29,609 nt of DNA, taken from NCBI GenBank assembly GCA_946633495.1, contig CAMPAX010000004.1:1-29609 (forward strand), read 5' to 3'. A program made the position numbers and the translations under genes. Each line of letters begins with the position of its first letter. The stretch's first letter is position 1. The DNA comes from an uncultured Lachnospiraceae bacterium. GTDB taxonomy: Bacteria > Bacillota > Clostridia > Lachnospirales > Lachnospiraceae. The notes below the pieces were generated by a model. The model saw nothing but the letters and a program-made list of their open reading frames with translations. It did no database searches and had not been told where the DNA came from. Positions 23,399 to 29,609 of the stretch are shown one piece after another.

Positions 23399-25315
23399 TT
23401 ATCTTTTCTGTTCAGAGATCAGCTCTATAAAAGAATTCTTCGGGATCGGTTTCGAGAAGTAGAATCCCTGAAGATAGTCGATTTTCAGGCCTTCCAGCAG
23501 GTGGATCTGTGCTTCGGTCTCGACACCCTCCACCAGAATTTTCTTGTTCATTTTCTGGATCATGCGAATGGTGCTTTCCAGGATCACCATGCCAAGCTCG
23601 CTTTTCTCTGCATCCCAAAGCAGGCTTTTGTCGATCTTGATCACATCAAAATTCAGGGAGAAAATGTTGCTCACGTTGGAGTATCCGGTTCCGTAATCGT
23701 CCATGGAGAAGAGGAACCCTTCATTTCTCAGCCGCTGGATCACATGGCTCAGAGTGTCATAATCGCTGGCTGCGATGGATTCGGTGATCTCAAAGTTGAT
23801 CAGATGTTTGTCTATCCCGTACTGTGCAACGATCCGATTGATGCGATCCACAAAGCCGGGACGCATGCACTGCAATACCGACAGGTTCACGTTGATGTTA
23901 TCGATCCCGTATTTCTGGGGAACGCCGGTTTTCAGGAATCGGCAGACTTCTTCCAGTACAAATTCATCGATATCATCGATGAGTCCGTTCTGTTCCGCAA
24001 TGGGAATGAATTCATCCGGATAGAGGTTCCCGAGGGTTTTGTCGTGCATCCGGATCAGAGCTTCCGCACCGTGCAGTTTTCGATCTATATGATAAGTGGG
24101 CTGATAGTAGACTTCGTAGCTGTTCTCGGAAAAGCCCCGGGAGATGGCGCCCTCGATGGATTGCCGGCGCATGATAAATTCCAGATCTTTCTCTTTAAAG
24201 ATCCGGTTCTCCTTGGTATCCGGTACCGGGCTTTCAATCATGTAGGACAGCTCCGCGGTGGAACGAATCTGGGACGGAACGTCGGCAATGAGTATGGATG
24301 CATTCAGCTGGATGCTGTATTCACCGTAATCCCAGGTTCCGTCAAACCGGTCAAAGATACGCTCGGCAACCACTTCCGCCTCCGCATCGGAGTAGTCATA
24401 CAGTGTGAGGACGAGGGTATCCTTCTCGGGCACGTAAATAAAGTATCTCGGAACCACGGATTTCAGAAAGCCGGAGAGAATGTCGGCAACGGTATTCGCT
24501 TCGCCGGCACCGACCAGTCGGTTCACCAGATCATAGTTGAGGATCCGGATCATGACGAGCTTCAGACTTCTTTCGTTCGTTATGCAGCCTCCGATATCCA
24601 TGGAAAGGGCAGTCCGATTGTAGAATCCCATGCCGAAATCGATGCGGTCGTCTTCATTTTCCACAGACATCATGACACCGGTGAAACCTACCGCTTCCGC
24701 AAGGACCTCCACCTTCAGAGCCTTGTGCAGCAGCTGGATCAGAACGCCGATCACTACCATGACACAGAGAAAGATCAGCGCGGTTCTTCTTTTTTTCGAT
24801 ATGAAGTTCCAGGAGCGGATGATGACCGAAAAGGCAAGAATAAAATAGAACAACGCGGTAATGTAGATCACGGTTTCACCCCATTCACGGTGAAATGCCA
24901 TGGTTTCGTCAAAGGTCCAGACGAAGCTTGTGATCGGGTTTGTGAGTGCCAGCATTTCCGTCACAAAGAAAGGCAGGGACAGAAGGAACACCCGTCGGTT
25001 GGTCAGCCTCGTTGAGGCAAGACTCACGTTTGAAACATAGTAAAAGAAGAGGGGGCAAAGTGCCGTATGTGTCGCAAAATACGCATATCTCGAAGCATTC
25101 AGGTAGGAGAGCGTCTGCTCCGAAGCAACCTCCTGACCGCAAACGGCAGAGACGATCCCGGTCAGGGAATTGACGATCAGAATGCAGAGAAGCGCAATAA
25201 AAAGGCGATTCTGCAGCTTGTCCGTCCGCCTCAGGATCAGAGTATATACCAGGTTGACTACGCAGATGAGTAACGATGAAATGGATACTCCCAGCGCAAA
25301 TGAGTTATTGAACAT
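23399..25315 (-). CDS. Membrane c-di-GMP phosphodiesterase (degenerate GGDEF + EAL)
   Basis: Protein of 638 residues that probably hydrolyses cyclic di-GMP. The N-terminal third holds about seven transmembrane helices (7TMR-like or MASE-like sensor, residues 5-230). A middle region (about 235-370) has the size and position of a GGDEF domain but lacks the GGDEF motif. The EAL domain (about 395-635) has EALIR (418-422), NVNLS, NFEITES, MDDYGTGYSN, VIKIDKS, LVEGVETE and LQGFYFSKP. The metal and catalytic residues are present, so it should be active. It starts with GGAGAG ahead of the ATG. It lies upstream of, and in the same direction as, the prepilin gene, but a terminator and a separate promoter lie between them. 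Confidence 0.92.
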   Translation of the reverse strand: MFNNSFALGVSISSLLICVVNLVYTLILRRTDKLQNRLFIALLCILIVNSLTGIVSAVCGQEVASEQTLSYLNASRYAYFATHTALCPLFFYYVSNVSLASTRLTNRRVFLLSLPFFVTEMLALTNPITSFVWTFDETMAFHREWGETVIYITALFYFILAFSVIIRSWNFISKKRRTALIFLCVMVVIGVLIQLLHKALKVEVLAEAVGFTGVMMSVENEDDRIDFGMGFYNRTALSMDIGGCITNERSLKLVMIRILNYDLVNRLVGAGEANTVADILSGFLKSVVPRYFIYVPEKDTLVLTLYDYSDAEAEVVAERIFDRFDGTWDYGEYSIQLNASILIADVPSQIRSTAELSYMIESPVPDTKENRIFKEKDLEFIMRRQSIEGAISRGFSENSYEVYYQPTYHIDRKLHGAEALIRMHDKTLGNLYPDEFIPIAEQNGLIDDIDEFVLEEVCRFLKTGVPQKYGIDNINVNLSVLQCMRPGFVDRINRIVAQYGIDKHLINFEITESIAASDYDTLSHVIQRLRNEGFLFSMDDYGTGYSNVSNIFSLNFDVIKIDKSLLWDAEKSELGMVILESTIRMIQKMNKKILVEGVETEAQIHLLEGLKIDYLQGFYFSKPIPKNSFIELISEQKR

Positions 25316-25383
25316 AGGCTCTCCATGGAATCATTAATAATCGGGTTGTGTTATGACTCGAAAAACAAATGATATCTGTTAAC

Positions 25384-25392
25384 ATCATACCA
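25384..25392 (-). promoter_or_regulatory. Extended -10 promoter of the EAL gene
   Basis: Minus-strand TGG directly followed by TATGAT (ATCATA at 25384-25389 on the plus strand), with no clear -35. Predicted leader is about 60 bases. Confidence 0.45.
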
Positions 25393-25445
25393 TAAATCAG
25401 CGTTTTATTCACCTGAAAATAAGTGAAACCGCATTGTGAAAATAG

Positions 25446-25451
25446 TATAAT
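25446..25451 (+). promoter_or_regulatory. -10 box of the nuclease gene
   Basis: Perfect TATAAT. The matching -35 position (GTGAAA, 25423-25428) is weak and overlaps the dyad TTCAC (25408-25412) / GTGAA (25423-25427), a possible operator in the divergent promoter region. Confidence 0.5.
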
Positions 25452-25498
25452 GGAATTCGTGAAGAGCCGTGCGGGTGTGGGAGAGGATTCGTGCGGGG

Positions 25499-26710
25499 AT
25501 GAACCTGATTGGGAATAAGTGGTATATGAAAGAATATGTAAAAAGGTATTTGAATAAAATTCTGTATGGTTTTCTGGTGCTGTCCGGGCTTGCAGTTCTC
25601 GGAGCCGGATGCACGTACGGGGGAACCGCAGGGGAAACCGAAGCGGTGTCAGCTTTGACAGAAGCGGAAGCGGGAGCTTTGACAGAAGCGGATACGGCAG
25701 CTTTGACGGAAGCAGAAAGGGCGGCAGCTTTGTCGGAAGCGGAAAGGGAGAAGGAGAAGGAAACCCCCTTTACAGAGGTGAACGGTTCTATCCCTTTTTT
25801 CGGCGAAGAAGAAAAAAAACGTACGGATGCTTTTGAATCCTACAGCGAACTTGATTCTTTGGGGCGCTGCGGAGCGGCATACGCAAATCTTTGTCCGGAG
25901 CTTATGCCGACGGAGGAGCGGGGAGAGATCGGGCAGATCCGTCCGTCCGGATGGCACACAGTGAAGTATAATGATCTGATCGACGGGAACTATCTTTACA
26001 ACCGCTGTCATCTGATCGCGTATTCCCTTGCGGGAGAAAATGCAAATGAAAAGAATCTGATCACCGGCACCAGGTATCTGAATAAGGAGGGAATGCTGCC
26101 CTTTGAGCTTCAGGTCGGGGACTACATACGGGCCACCGGAAATCATGTGCTGTATCGTGTGACTCCGGTCTACAAAGGGGAGGATCTGGTGGCTTCCGGT
26201 GTTCTGATGGAAGCCTGGTCTGTCGAGGATGAGGGAAGAGGCGTATGCTTCTGCGTCTATTGCTTCAATGTGCAGCCGGGAATCGTCATCGACTATCTTA
26301 CCGGAGAGAGCAGGCGGGAGAGTGAAGAGCCGGAGAAGGGCATGGATCCTTCGGCGGATGGTGCGAAACCGGGAGAAGAGAGATCGGCGGGTGGCGGAAC
26401 ACGGACAGGAAACGATTCAGAGGGGGACGGCGGCGGAACGCGGACAGGAAACGATTCAGAGAAAGACAGCGGCGGACCCGGGACGGAGGGTGGTTCGGAT
26501 CAGAAGGATACACAGAACACAGAGTCCGTCTCCCGGGAATTCATATTAAATACCAACAGTCATAAGATCCACCTCCCGACCTGTGACAGTGTAAACGATA
26601 TAAAGGAGAAGAACAAAAAGTCCTATGTCGGTACCATCGAGGAACTGAAGGAGATGGGATATACGCCCTGCAAACGTTGCCTTGCAGGGAAAAGAACCTC
26701 CGGGCTCTAG
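25499..26710 (+). CDS. Lipoprotein DNA/RNA non-specific endonuclease
   Basis: Secreted nuclease of about 403 residues. The N-terminal signal has a hydrophobic helix and the lipobox LGAGC, so it is probably a lipoprotein. Four 8-residue repeats (ALTEAE.. type) form an acidic spacer. The nuclease domain (about 100-275) matches streptococcal-type DNA-entry nucleases: YNRCHLIAY with catalytic His171 (NRCH in place of the common DRGH), then ENANEKNLITGTRYLN, and GNHVLYRVTPVY. A Gly/Asp/Glu linker with a 13-residue tandem duplication leads to a C-terminal Cys module (HLPTCDSV ... GYTPCKRC). The start is uncertain: GTG 25469, ATG 25499 or ATG 25526. The last gives the most usual lipoprotein signal, but 25499 has the better upstream GAGAGG. 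Confidence 0.85.
   Translation: MNLIGNKWYMKEYVKRYLNKILYGFLVLSGLAVLGAGCTYGGTAGETEAVSALTEAEAGALTEADTAALTEAERAAALSEAEREKEKETPFTEVNGSIPFFGEEEKKRTDAFESYSELDSLGRCGAAYANLCPELMPTEERGEIGQIRPSGWHTVKYNDLIDGNYLYNRCHLIAYSLAGENANEKNLITGTRYLNKEGMLPFELQVGDYIRATGNHVLYRVTPVYKGEDLVASGVLMEAWSVEDEGRGVCFCVYCFNVQPGIVIDYLTGESRRESEEPEKGMDPSADGAKPGEERSAGGGTRTGNDSEGDGGGTRTGNDSEKDSGGPGTEGGSDQKDTQNTESVSREFILNTNSHKIHLPTCDSVNDIKEKNKKSYVGTIEELKEMGYTPCKRCLAGKRTSGL
25652..25750 (+). repeat. Tandem 24-27 bp coding repeat in the nuclease spacer
   Basis: Four units starting GCTTTGAC(A/G)GAAGC or close variants encode ALTEAEAG, ALTEADTA, ALTEAERAA and ALSEAERE. A likely site of length variation. Confidence 0.8.
26393..26470 (+). 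repeat. 39-bp tandem duplication in the nuclease linker
   Basis: Two copies begin GGCGGAAC at 26393 and 26432 and encode GGTRTGNDSEGDG and GGTRTGNDSEKDS. High DNA identity suggests a recent event. Confidence 0.8.
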
Positions 26711-26817
26711 CGCTTCCGCCTGGCCGTGCGCCCCCTCTCAGGATGACGCGATGATACTCTGATTTGAACGTAATGTGGAAGTAATTATTAATAAATGCCC
26801 CCTGAGAATTATGGAAA

Positions 26818-26852
26818 GATTAACGTTAGATTAATTAAGATTAAGATATAAT
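26818..26852 (+). promoter_or_regulatory. Phased GATTAA repeats before a TATAAT box
   Basis: GATTAA at 26818-26823, 26829-26834 and 26839-26844 (spacing 11 and 10), then TATAAT at 26847-26852 with no good -35. Direct repeats in phase with the helix that overlap the -35 position are typical of OmpR/PhoB-type activator sites. Confidence 0.45.
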
Positions 26853-26860
26853 GAAGCTGC

Positions 26861-26890
26861 TTGACATATAATACTACGCACTGTATAGTA
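26861..26890 (+). promoter_or_regulatory. padR operon promoter with overlapping dyad
   Basis: TTGACA (26861-26866), 17-base spacer, TATAGT (26884-26889). The dyad TACTA (26872-26876) / TAGTA (26886-26890) covers the spacer and the -10, as expected for autorepression by the PadR protein encoded downstream. Confidence 0.7.
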
Positions 26891-26903
26891 CGAGTCAACA
26901 AAG

Positions 26904-26976
26904 GGAAAACATAAGAAAATATATGGGTTCTCATAAGAATATATGACTCGAACTGTGATGTAAAAAAATGTTTTCC
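26904..26976 (+). repeat. Repeats in the padR leader
   Basis: Inverted arms GGAAAACAT (26904-26912) and ATGTTTTCC (26968-26976). Between them lie direct repeats CATAAGAAAATATATG (26910-26925) and CATAAGAATATATG (26932-26945). A second inverted pair, CGAGTC (26891-26896) / GACTCG (26945-26950), interleaves with the first. Confidence 0.55.
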
Positions 26977-27005
26977 TTAAGACGATAACAAGGGAGGTAA
27001 GGGAT

Positions 27006-27365
27006 TTGGATGTTCAACTGAAACGCGGTCTGCTGGATGTCTGTGTGCTGGCAGCGATCCGTACAGCGGATTCCTACGGCTATCAGATCATCCGGGACAT
27101 AAAGCCCTATGTGGAGATTTCGGAATCGACATTGTACCCGATCCTGCGAAGGCTGGAATCACAGGATCTGCTGACGGTCCGGACAGAGGAGTACAATGGA
27201 AGACTCCGGAAATACTACCGGATCACGGAGGCAGGCAGGAACCGGATCGAAGAGTTTAAGAGGGAATGGAACGAACTCATTTCCATATATGAGTACATAG
27301 TTAAGGAGGATACGGGGGATGAAGAAGCAGGAGTTTCTGACAGCGCTTTGGAAGCAACTGTCTGA
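27006..27365 (+). CDS. PadR-family transcriptional regulator
   Basis: Winged-helix repressor of 119 residues. It has VQLKRGLLDVCVLAAI, GYQIIRDI, SESTLYPILRRLESQDLL, and the wing with GRLRKYYRITEAGRNRI, all standard PadR. It starts with TTG; AGGGAGG (26991-26997) is 8 bases upstream and no ATG is available in a better position. Its 3' end overlaps the next gene by 47 bases, so the two are probably translationally coupled. In Firmicutes, PadR genes followed by HAAS and DUF4097 genes are a common envelope-stress-like arrangement. It probably represses its own promoter through the dyad described upstream. Confidence 0.92.
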   Translation: MDVQLKRGLLDVCVLAAIRTADSYGYQIIRDIKPYVEISESTLYPILRRLESQDLLTVRTEEYNGRLRKYYRITEAGRNRIEEFKREWNELISIYEYIVKEDTGDEEAGVSDSALEATV

Positions 27366-28128
27366 TATGCCGAATGATGACGTGGAACGCTCCCTGGATT
27401 ATTACAGCGAGATGATCGATGATCGTGTGGAAGCGGGGATGTCCGAAGAGGATGCGGTTGCCGAGATCGGTTCTGTGGAAGAAGCTGCGAAGCAGATCAT
27501 GGCAGACGCTCCGAAACGGAAGGCCGACAAAGCTGCCGCTTCCAAAGATACACAGCAGATGGGCGCTGCCGGTTATACGGCGGGAAGGGATGCCTATTAC
27601 AGTACGGCAGGGCAGACATCGGAAAGTACCGGTTATGCTCAAGGCACTCCGGGTCAGGCAACGAGGTCCTCTTATACAGGCCCTAAGCACACGGCGGCTT
27701 ATAACGAAGCGTATGCACAGGCGATGGATGAGCTTACAGGAAATGCAGAGGAGCCCGGAAGAAAGAGATCCGGAGGAATGTCCGGCGGGAAGATCGCTCT
27801 TCTGATCTGTCTTTTCCCCATCTGGCTTCCGCTGCTGATCACAGCAGGCGCTTTGATCTTCGCAGCGGTTGTGACCATCTGGGCACTGACGATCTCCTTC
27901 TTTGCAGTTGCCGGTTCCTTTATCGTTGCCGGTATCGCAAGTGTATTTGGGCTGATCTTCTTTGTCTTCAGCGGAAATATCGCTGTAGGCTTCGTCAATT
28001 TCGGCGCAGGACTTCTGCTTATGGGACTTGGTATCCTGATGTTCCTTGCGGCAGGCGGAGTCATCAGAGCAACGGTTGCATGTACACGCGGCATGGGAAG
28101 AGGTATCGCGCGGATCTTCCGCGGATAA
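27319..28128 (+). CDS. HAAS (DUF1700) domain membrane protein
   Basis: Protein of 269 residues. The N-terminal helical HAAS domain (about 1-60) has the usual LDYYSEMIDDRVEAGMSEED followed by AVAEIGS and an AAKQI helix. A low-complexity linker (about 65-150) is rich in Ala, Thr, Gly, Tyr and Gln. About three to four transmembrane helices follow (about 157-250), ending in a basic tail (GRGIARIFRG). HAAS domains are encoded next to PadR regulators and may interact with them. The linker is unusually long and weakly repetitive (GYTAGR, YAQGTPGQ). It overlaps padR by 47 bases. Confidence 0.88.
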   Translation: MKKQEFLTALWKQLSDMPNDDVERSLDYYSEMIDDRVEAGMSEEDAVAEIGSVEEAAKQIMADAPKRKADKAAASKDTQQMGAAGYTAGRDAYYSTAGQTSESTGYAQGTPGQATRSSYTGPKHTAAYNEAYAQAMDELTGNAEEPGRKRSGGMSGGKIALLICLFPIWLPLLITAGALIFAAVVTIWALTISFFAVAGSFIVAGIASVFGLIFFVFSGNIAVGFVNFGAGLLLMGLGILMFLAAGGVIRATVACTRGMGRGIARIFRG

Positions 28129-28231
28129 TGAACATAGGTTCACGAAGCGCGGTGGCGCAAGGTATGGAATTACGACGATGGTCTGACGGAGCAAAAAATG
28201 CACGAAGTATGGAATAGGAGGCAGTAGTATT

Positions 28232-29080
28232 ATGAGAGGAAGAAGGAAGATCTGGGCACTTATTGCTCTGGTTCTGATCATTCTCGGACTGGGCTTTGGA
28301 TTTGTCGGTTTTGTAATGGCCGGCTTCAATCCGGATAAGCTGAACACGGACGGAAAGGGAGTCACAAATGAGCATGAGATAAACGATGATTTTACAAAGA
28401 TCGAGATCGATACCAGCACCTCCGATATCCGCTTCGAGACGGCGGCGGATGGAAAGGTGAAGGTGGTCTGCAAGGAATCAGAGAAACGTTTCCATGATGT
28501 GAGTGTGCAGAACGGAACCCTTGTGATCAAGGAAAAGAGTGAAAAAAAATGGTTTGAATATATCGGATTCTTTAATTCAAGAAGTGCTGAAACGGAGATC
28601 GTGGTCTACCTGCCGGAGAAGAGCGCGGACATTTCCAGAAAGATCAAAAAGGATACAAAGTTTGATCTGGAAGGCCTGATGATCGATACCTCCACAGGGG
28701 ATGTGAAGCTGAATGATCTCCATGTGAAAGGAGAGCTGAAGATCAATACTTCTACCGGTGAACTGATGCTTTCCAATGTGGCAGCCGGAAGTATGATCAT
28801 CGAGACTTCTACCGGAGAGGTCACCATGAATGAAACGGAGATTCGTGAGGAGCTGAAGATTGAAACCTCCACAGGGGATGTGAAGCTGACTTCATGTGAT
28901 GCGGATACCGTAAGGATCGATACCTCCACCGGTGATGTAACCTGTGAGTTCCTGTCCGAGAAAAATATCAGGACAGACACAAGTACGGGTTCGGTGACAC
29001 TGCCGGCAGTAACCGACAAGGGAGGTTCCTGTGTGGTCGATACTTCCACGGGAGATATCAGGATCTCCTATGCACAGTAA
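28232..29080 (+). CDS. DUF4097 beta-repeat envelope protein
   Basis: Protein of 282 residues with one N-terminal transmembrane helix (about 9-30) and an extracellular DUF4097 domain built from beta-strand repeats. The motif (D/E/N)TSTG(D/E)V recurs about eight times at intervals of 18-25 residues (DTSTSDIRF, DTSTGDVKL, NTSTGELML, ETSTGEVTM, and so on), which predicts a right-handed beta-helix. Relatives include LiaG/LiaX-type proteins linked to antimicrobial-peptide responses in Firmicutes; a similar role here is inference. AGGAGG precedes the ATG. It is the last gene of the padR-HAAS operon, after a 103-base gap that contains a repeated CACGAAG...TATGGAAT word. Confidence 0.88.
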   Translation: MRGRRKIWALIALVLIILGLGFGFVGFVMAGFNPDKLNTDGKGVTNEHEINDDFTKIEIDTSTSDIRFETAADGKVKVVCKESEKRFHDVSVQNGTLVIKEKSEKKWFEYIGFFNSRSAETEIVVYLPEKSADISRKIKKDTKFDLEGLMIDTSTGDVKLNDLHVKGELKINTSTGELMLSNVAAGSMIIETSTGEVTMNETEIREELKIETSTGDVKLTSCDADTVRIDTSTGDVTCEFLSEKNIRTDTSTGSVTLPAVTDKGGSCVVDTSTGDIRISYAQ

Positions 29081-29138
29081 GAAGGAACGCGGTGAAAACC
29101 GTGGCGAAACCAAAACAAAAGCAACGAAAATATGTTCG

Positions 29139-29166
29139 AATGGCGGTTGAAACTTCAACCGCCATT
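29139..29166 (+). terminator. Terminator of the padR-DUF4097 operon
   Basis: AATGGCGGTTGAA (29139-29151) and its complement (29154-29166) form a stem of at least 11 bp, followed by a short T-rich TTTGTTAT. The U tract is modest. Confidence 0.65.
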
Positions 29167-29275
29167 TGTTATACTGTTGCTATGCAAACGGATCGTTCTA
29201 TAAGACGGGTCGTCCCTTTGCGCGTATCGGCCTGATTCAACGTCGTGACAGGTACGTTACGGAAGCAGGCATCAA

Positions 29276-29309
29276 CCGGGGGAAAATACCTTTTGATCCC
29301 GGCATCATT
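29276..29309 (+). repeat. Interspersed stem-loop repeat, copy C
   Basis: CCGGGGGAAAATACCTTTTG then ATCCCGGCATCATT; outer CCGGG and CCCGG pair. It ends about 8 bases before the uvrA ribosome site. Confidence 0.7.
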
Positions 29310-29330
29310 AAAAAATAAGAGGAATCATTC

Positions 29331-29609
29331 ATGAAAGATATCAAATATATTCAGGTGCAGGGAGCCAGGGAACACAATCTGAAGAATGTGGATGTAAAGA
29401 TCCCGCGCAATCAGTTTGTTGTATTTACGGGACTTTCCGGATCCGGAAAATCTTCCCTTGCATTTGATACCATTTATGCAGAGGGGCAGCGGCGTTATGT
29501 GGAGTCCCTCTCTTCCTATGCCCGGCAGTTCCTCGGGCAGATGGAGAAGCCGGACGTCGAGAGCATAGAAGGGCTGCCGCCCGCGATATCGATCGACCAG
29601 AAATCCACG
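29331..29609 (+). CDS. uvrA: Excinuclease ABC subunit A (5' part)
   Basis: First 93 codons of UvrA, the damage-recognition ATPase of nucleotide excision repair; the gene is cut by the window end. It begins KDIKYIQVQGAREHNLKNV and has the first Walker A GLSGSGKSS, then FDTIYAEGQRRYVESLSSYA, RQFLGQMEKPDV and GLPPAISIDQ, all near-invariant in UvrA. AAGAGGA (29317-29323) precedes the ATG by 7 bases. Copy C of the interspersed repeat sits just upstream, inside or next to the promoter region. Confidence 0.97.
   Translation, partial: MKDIKYIQVQGAREHNLKNVDVKIPRNQFVVFTGLSGSGKSSLAFDTIYAEGQRRYVESLSSYARQFLGQMEKPDVESIEGLPPAISIDQKST

Noticed and set aside
23501..25015. Open frame of 504 codons on the plus strand
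   Set aside because: Fully antisense to the EAL gene, whose motifs are intact; the frame is His/Asp/Gln-rich and lacks any domain, a usual shadow of codon bias.
27301..28530. Open frame of 409 codons on the minus strand
   Set aside because: Antisense to the HAAS and DUF4097 genes; low-complexity Ser/Arg/Cys-rich translation.

Overview
The window reads as chromosomal DNA of a low-to-mid GC Gram-positive anaerobe of the class Clostridia, most likely Lachnospiraceae. This rests on the order HU / RqcP / DivIC-like / tilS / hpt / ftsH (the Firmicutes yab-tilS-hpt-ftsH neighbourhood), a yhaM-type exoribonuclease, an OmpR/HisKA pair, strong AGGAGG ribosome sites and TTGACA-17-TATAAT promoters. Family placement is inference. 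No rRNA, tRNA, CRISPR array, phage or transposase was seen.

Layout. 1-3.3 kb: a response regulator, sensor kinase and YhaM exoribonuclease in one operon, ending in a palindromic bidirectional terminator. 3.3-5.1 kb (minus): a COG3044-type predicted ABC-class ATPase. 5.2-6.7 kb: GlmM, for cell-wall amino sugar synthesis. 6.9-8.4 kb (minus): a membrane-anchored NodB polysaccharide deacetylase with a long structured leader. 8.8-13.8 kb: the housekeeping cluster HU, RqcP, DivIC/FtsB-like, TilS, Hpt, FtsH. It lacks the sporulation genes (yabP, yabQ, spoIIE) that normally sit inside it. 13.8-14.3 kb: a 0.5 kb regulatory gap with tandem promoters, inverted repeats and a possible small RNA. 14.3-17.6 kb: PLDc_N protein, ABC ATPase, ABC permease, SdpR-like repressor and SdpI-like immunity protein. 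This joins a yxlEFG-like transporter to an sdpRI-like pair, with no visible toxin gene. 17.6-18.9 kb (minus): an unrecognised polytopic membrane protein. 19.2-20.6 kb: a CstA-family transporter. 21.0-21.9 kb: a LURP-one/YxjI-like protein. 22.0-25.3 kb (minus): an orphan type IV prepilin-like protein and a membrane EAL phosphodiesterase. 25.5-26.7 kb: a lipoprotein DNA/RNA non-specific endonuclease. 27.0-29.1 kb: a PadR / HAAS (DUF1700) / DUF4097 envelope-type operon. 29.3 kb to the end: the 5' part of uvrA.

Many genes concern the cell envelope: a two-component system, GlmM, a deacetylase, ABC and immunity proteins, a PadR-DUF4097 module, a pilin and c-di-GMP turnover. The most unusual non-coding features are: a four-copy interspersed stem-loop repeat shared by four separate intergenic regions; a nested inverted repeat that would hide the PLDc_N ribosome site only in read-through transcripts; and a degenerate 16-bp tandem repeat running into the ABC permease start codon.
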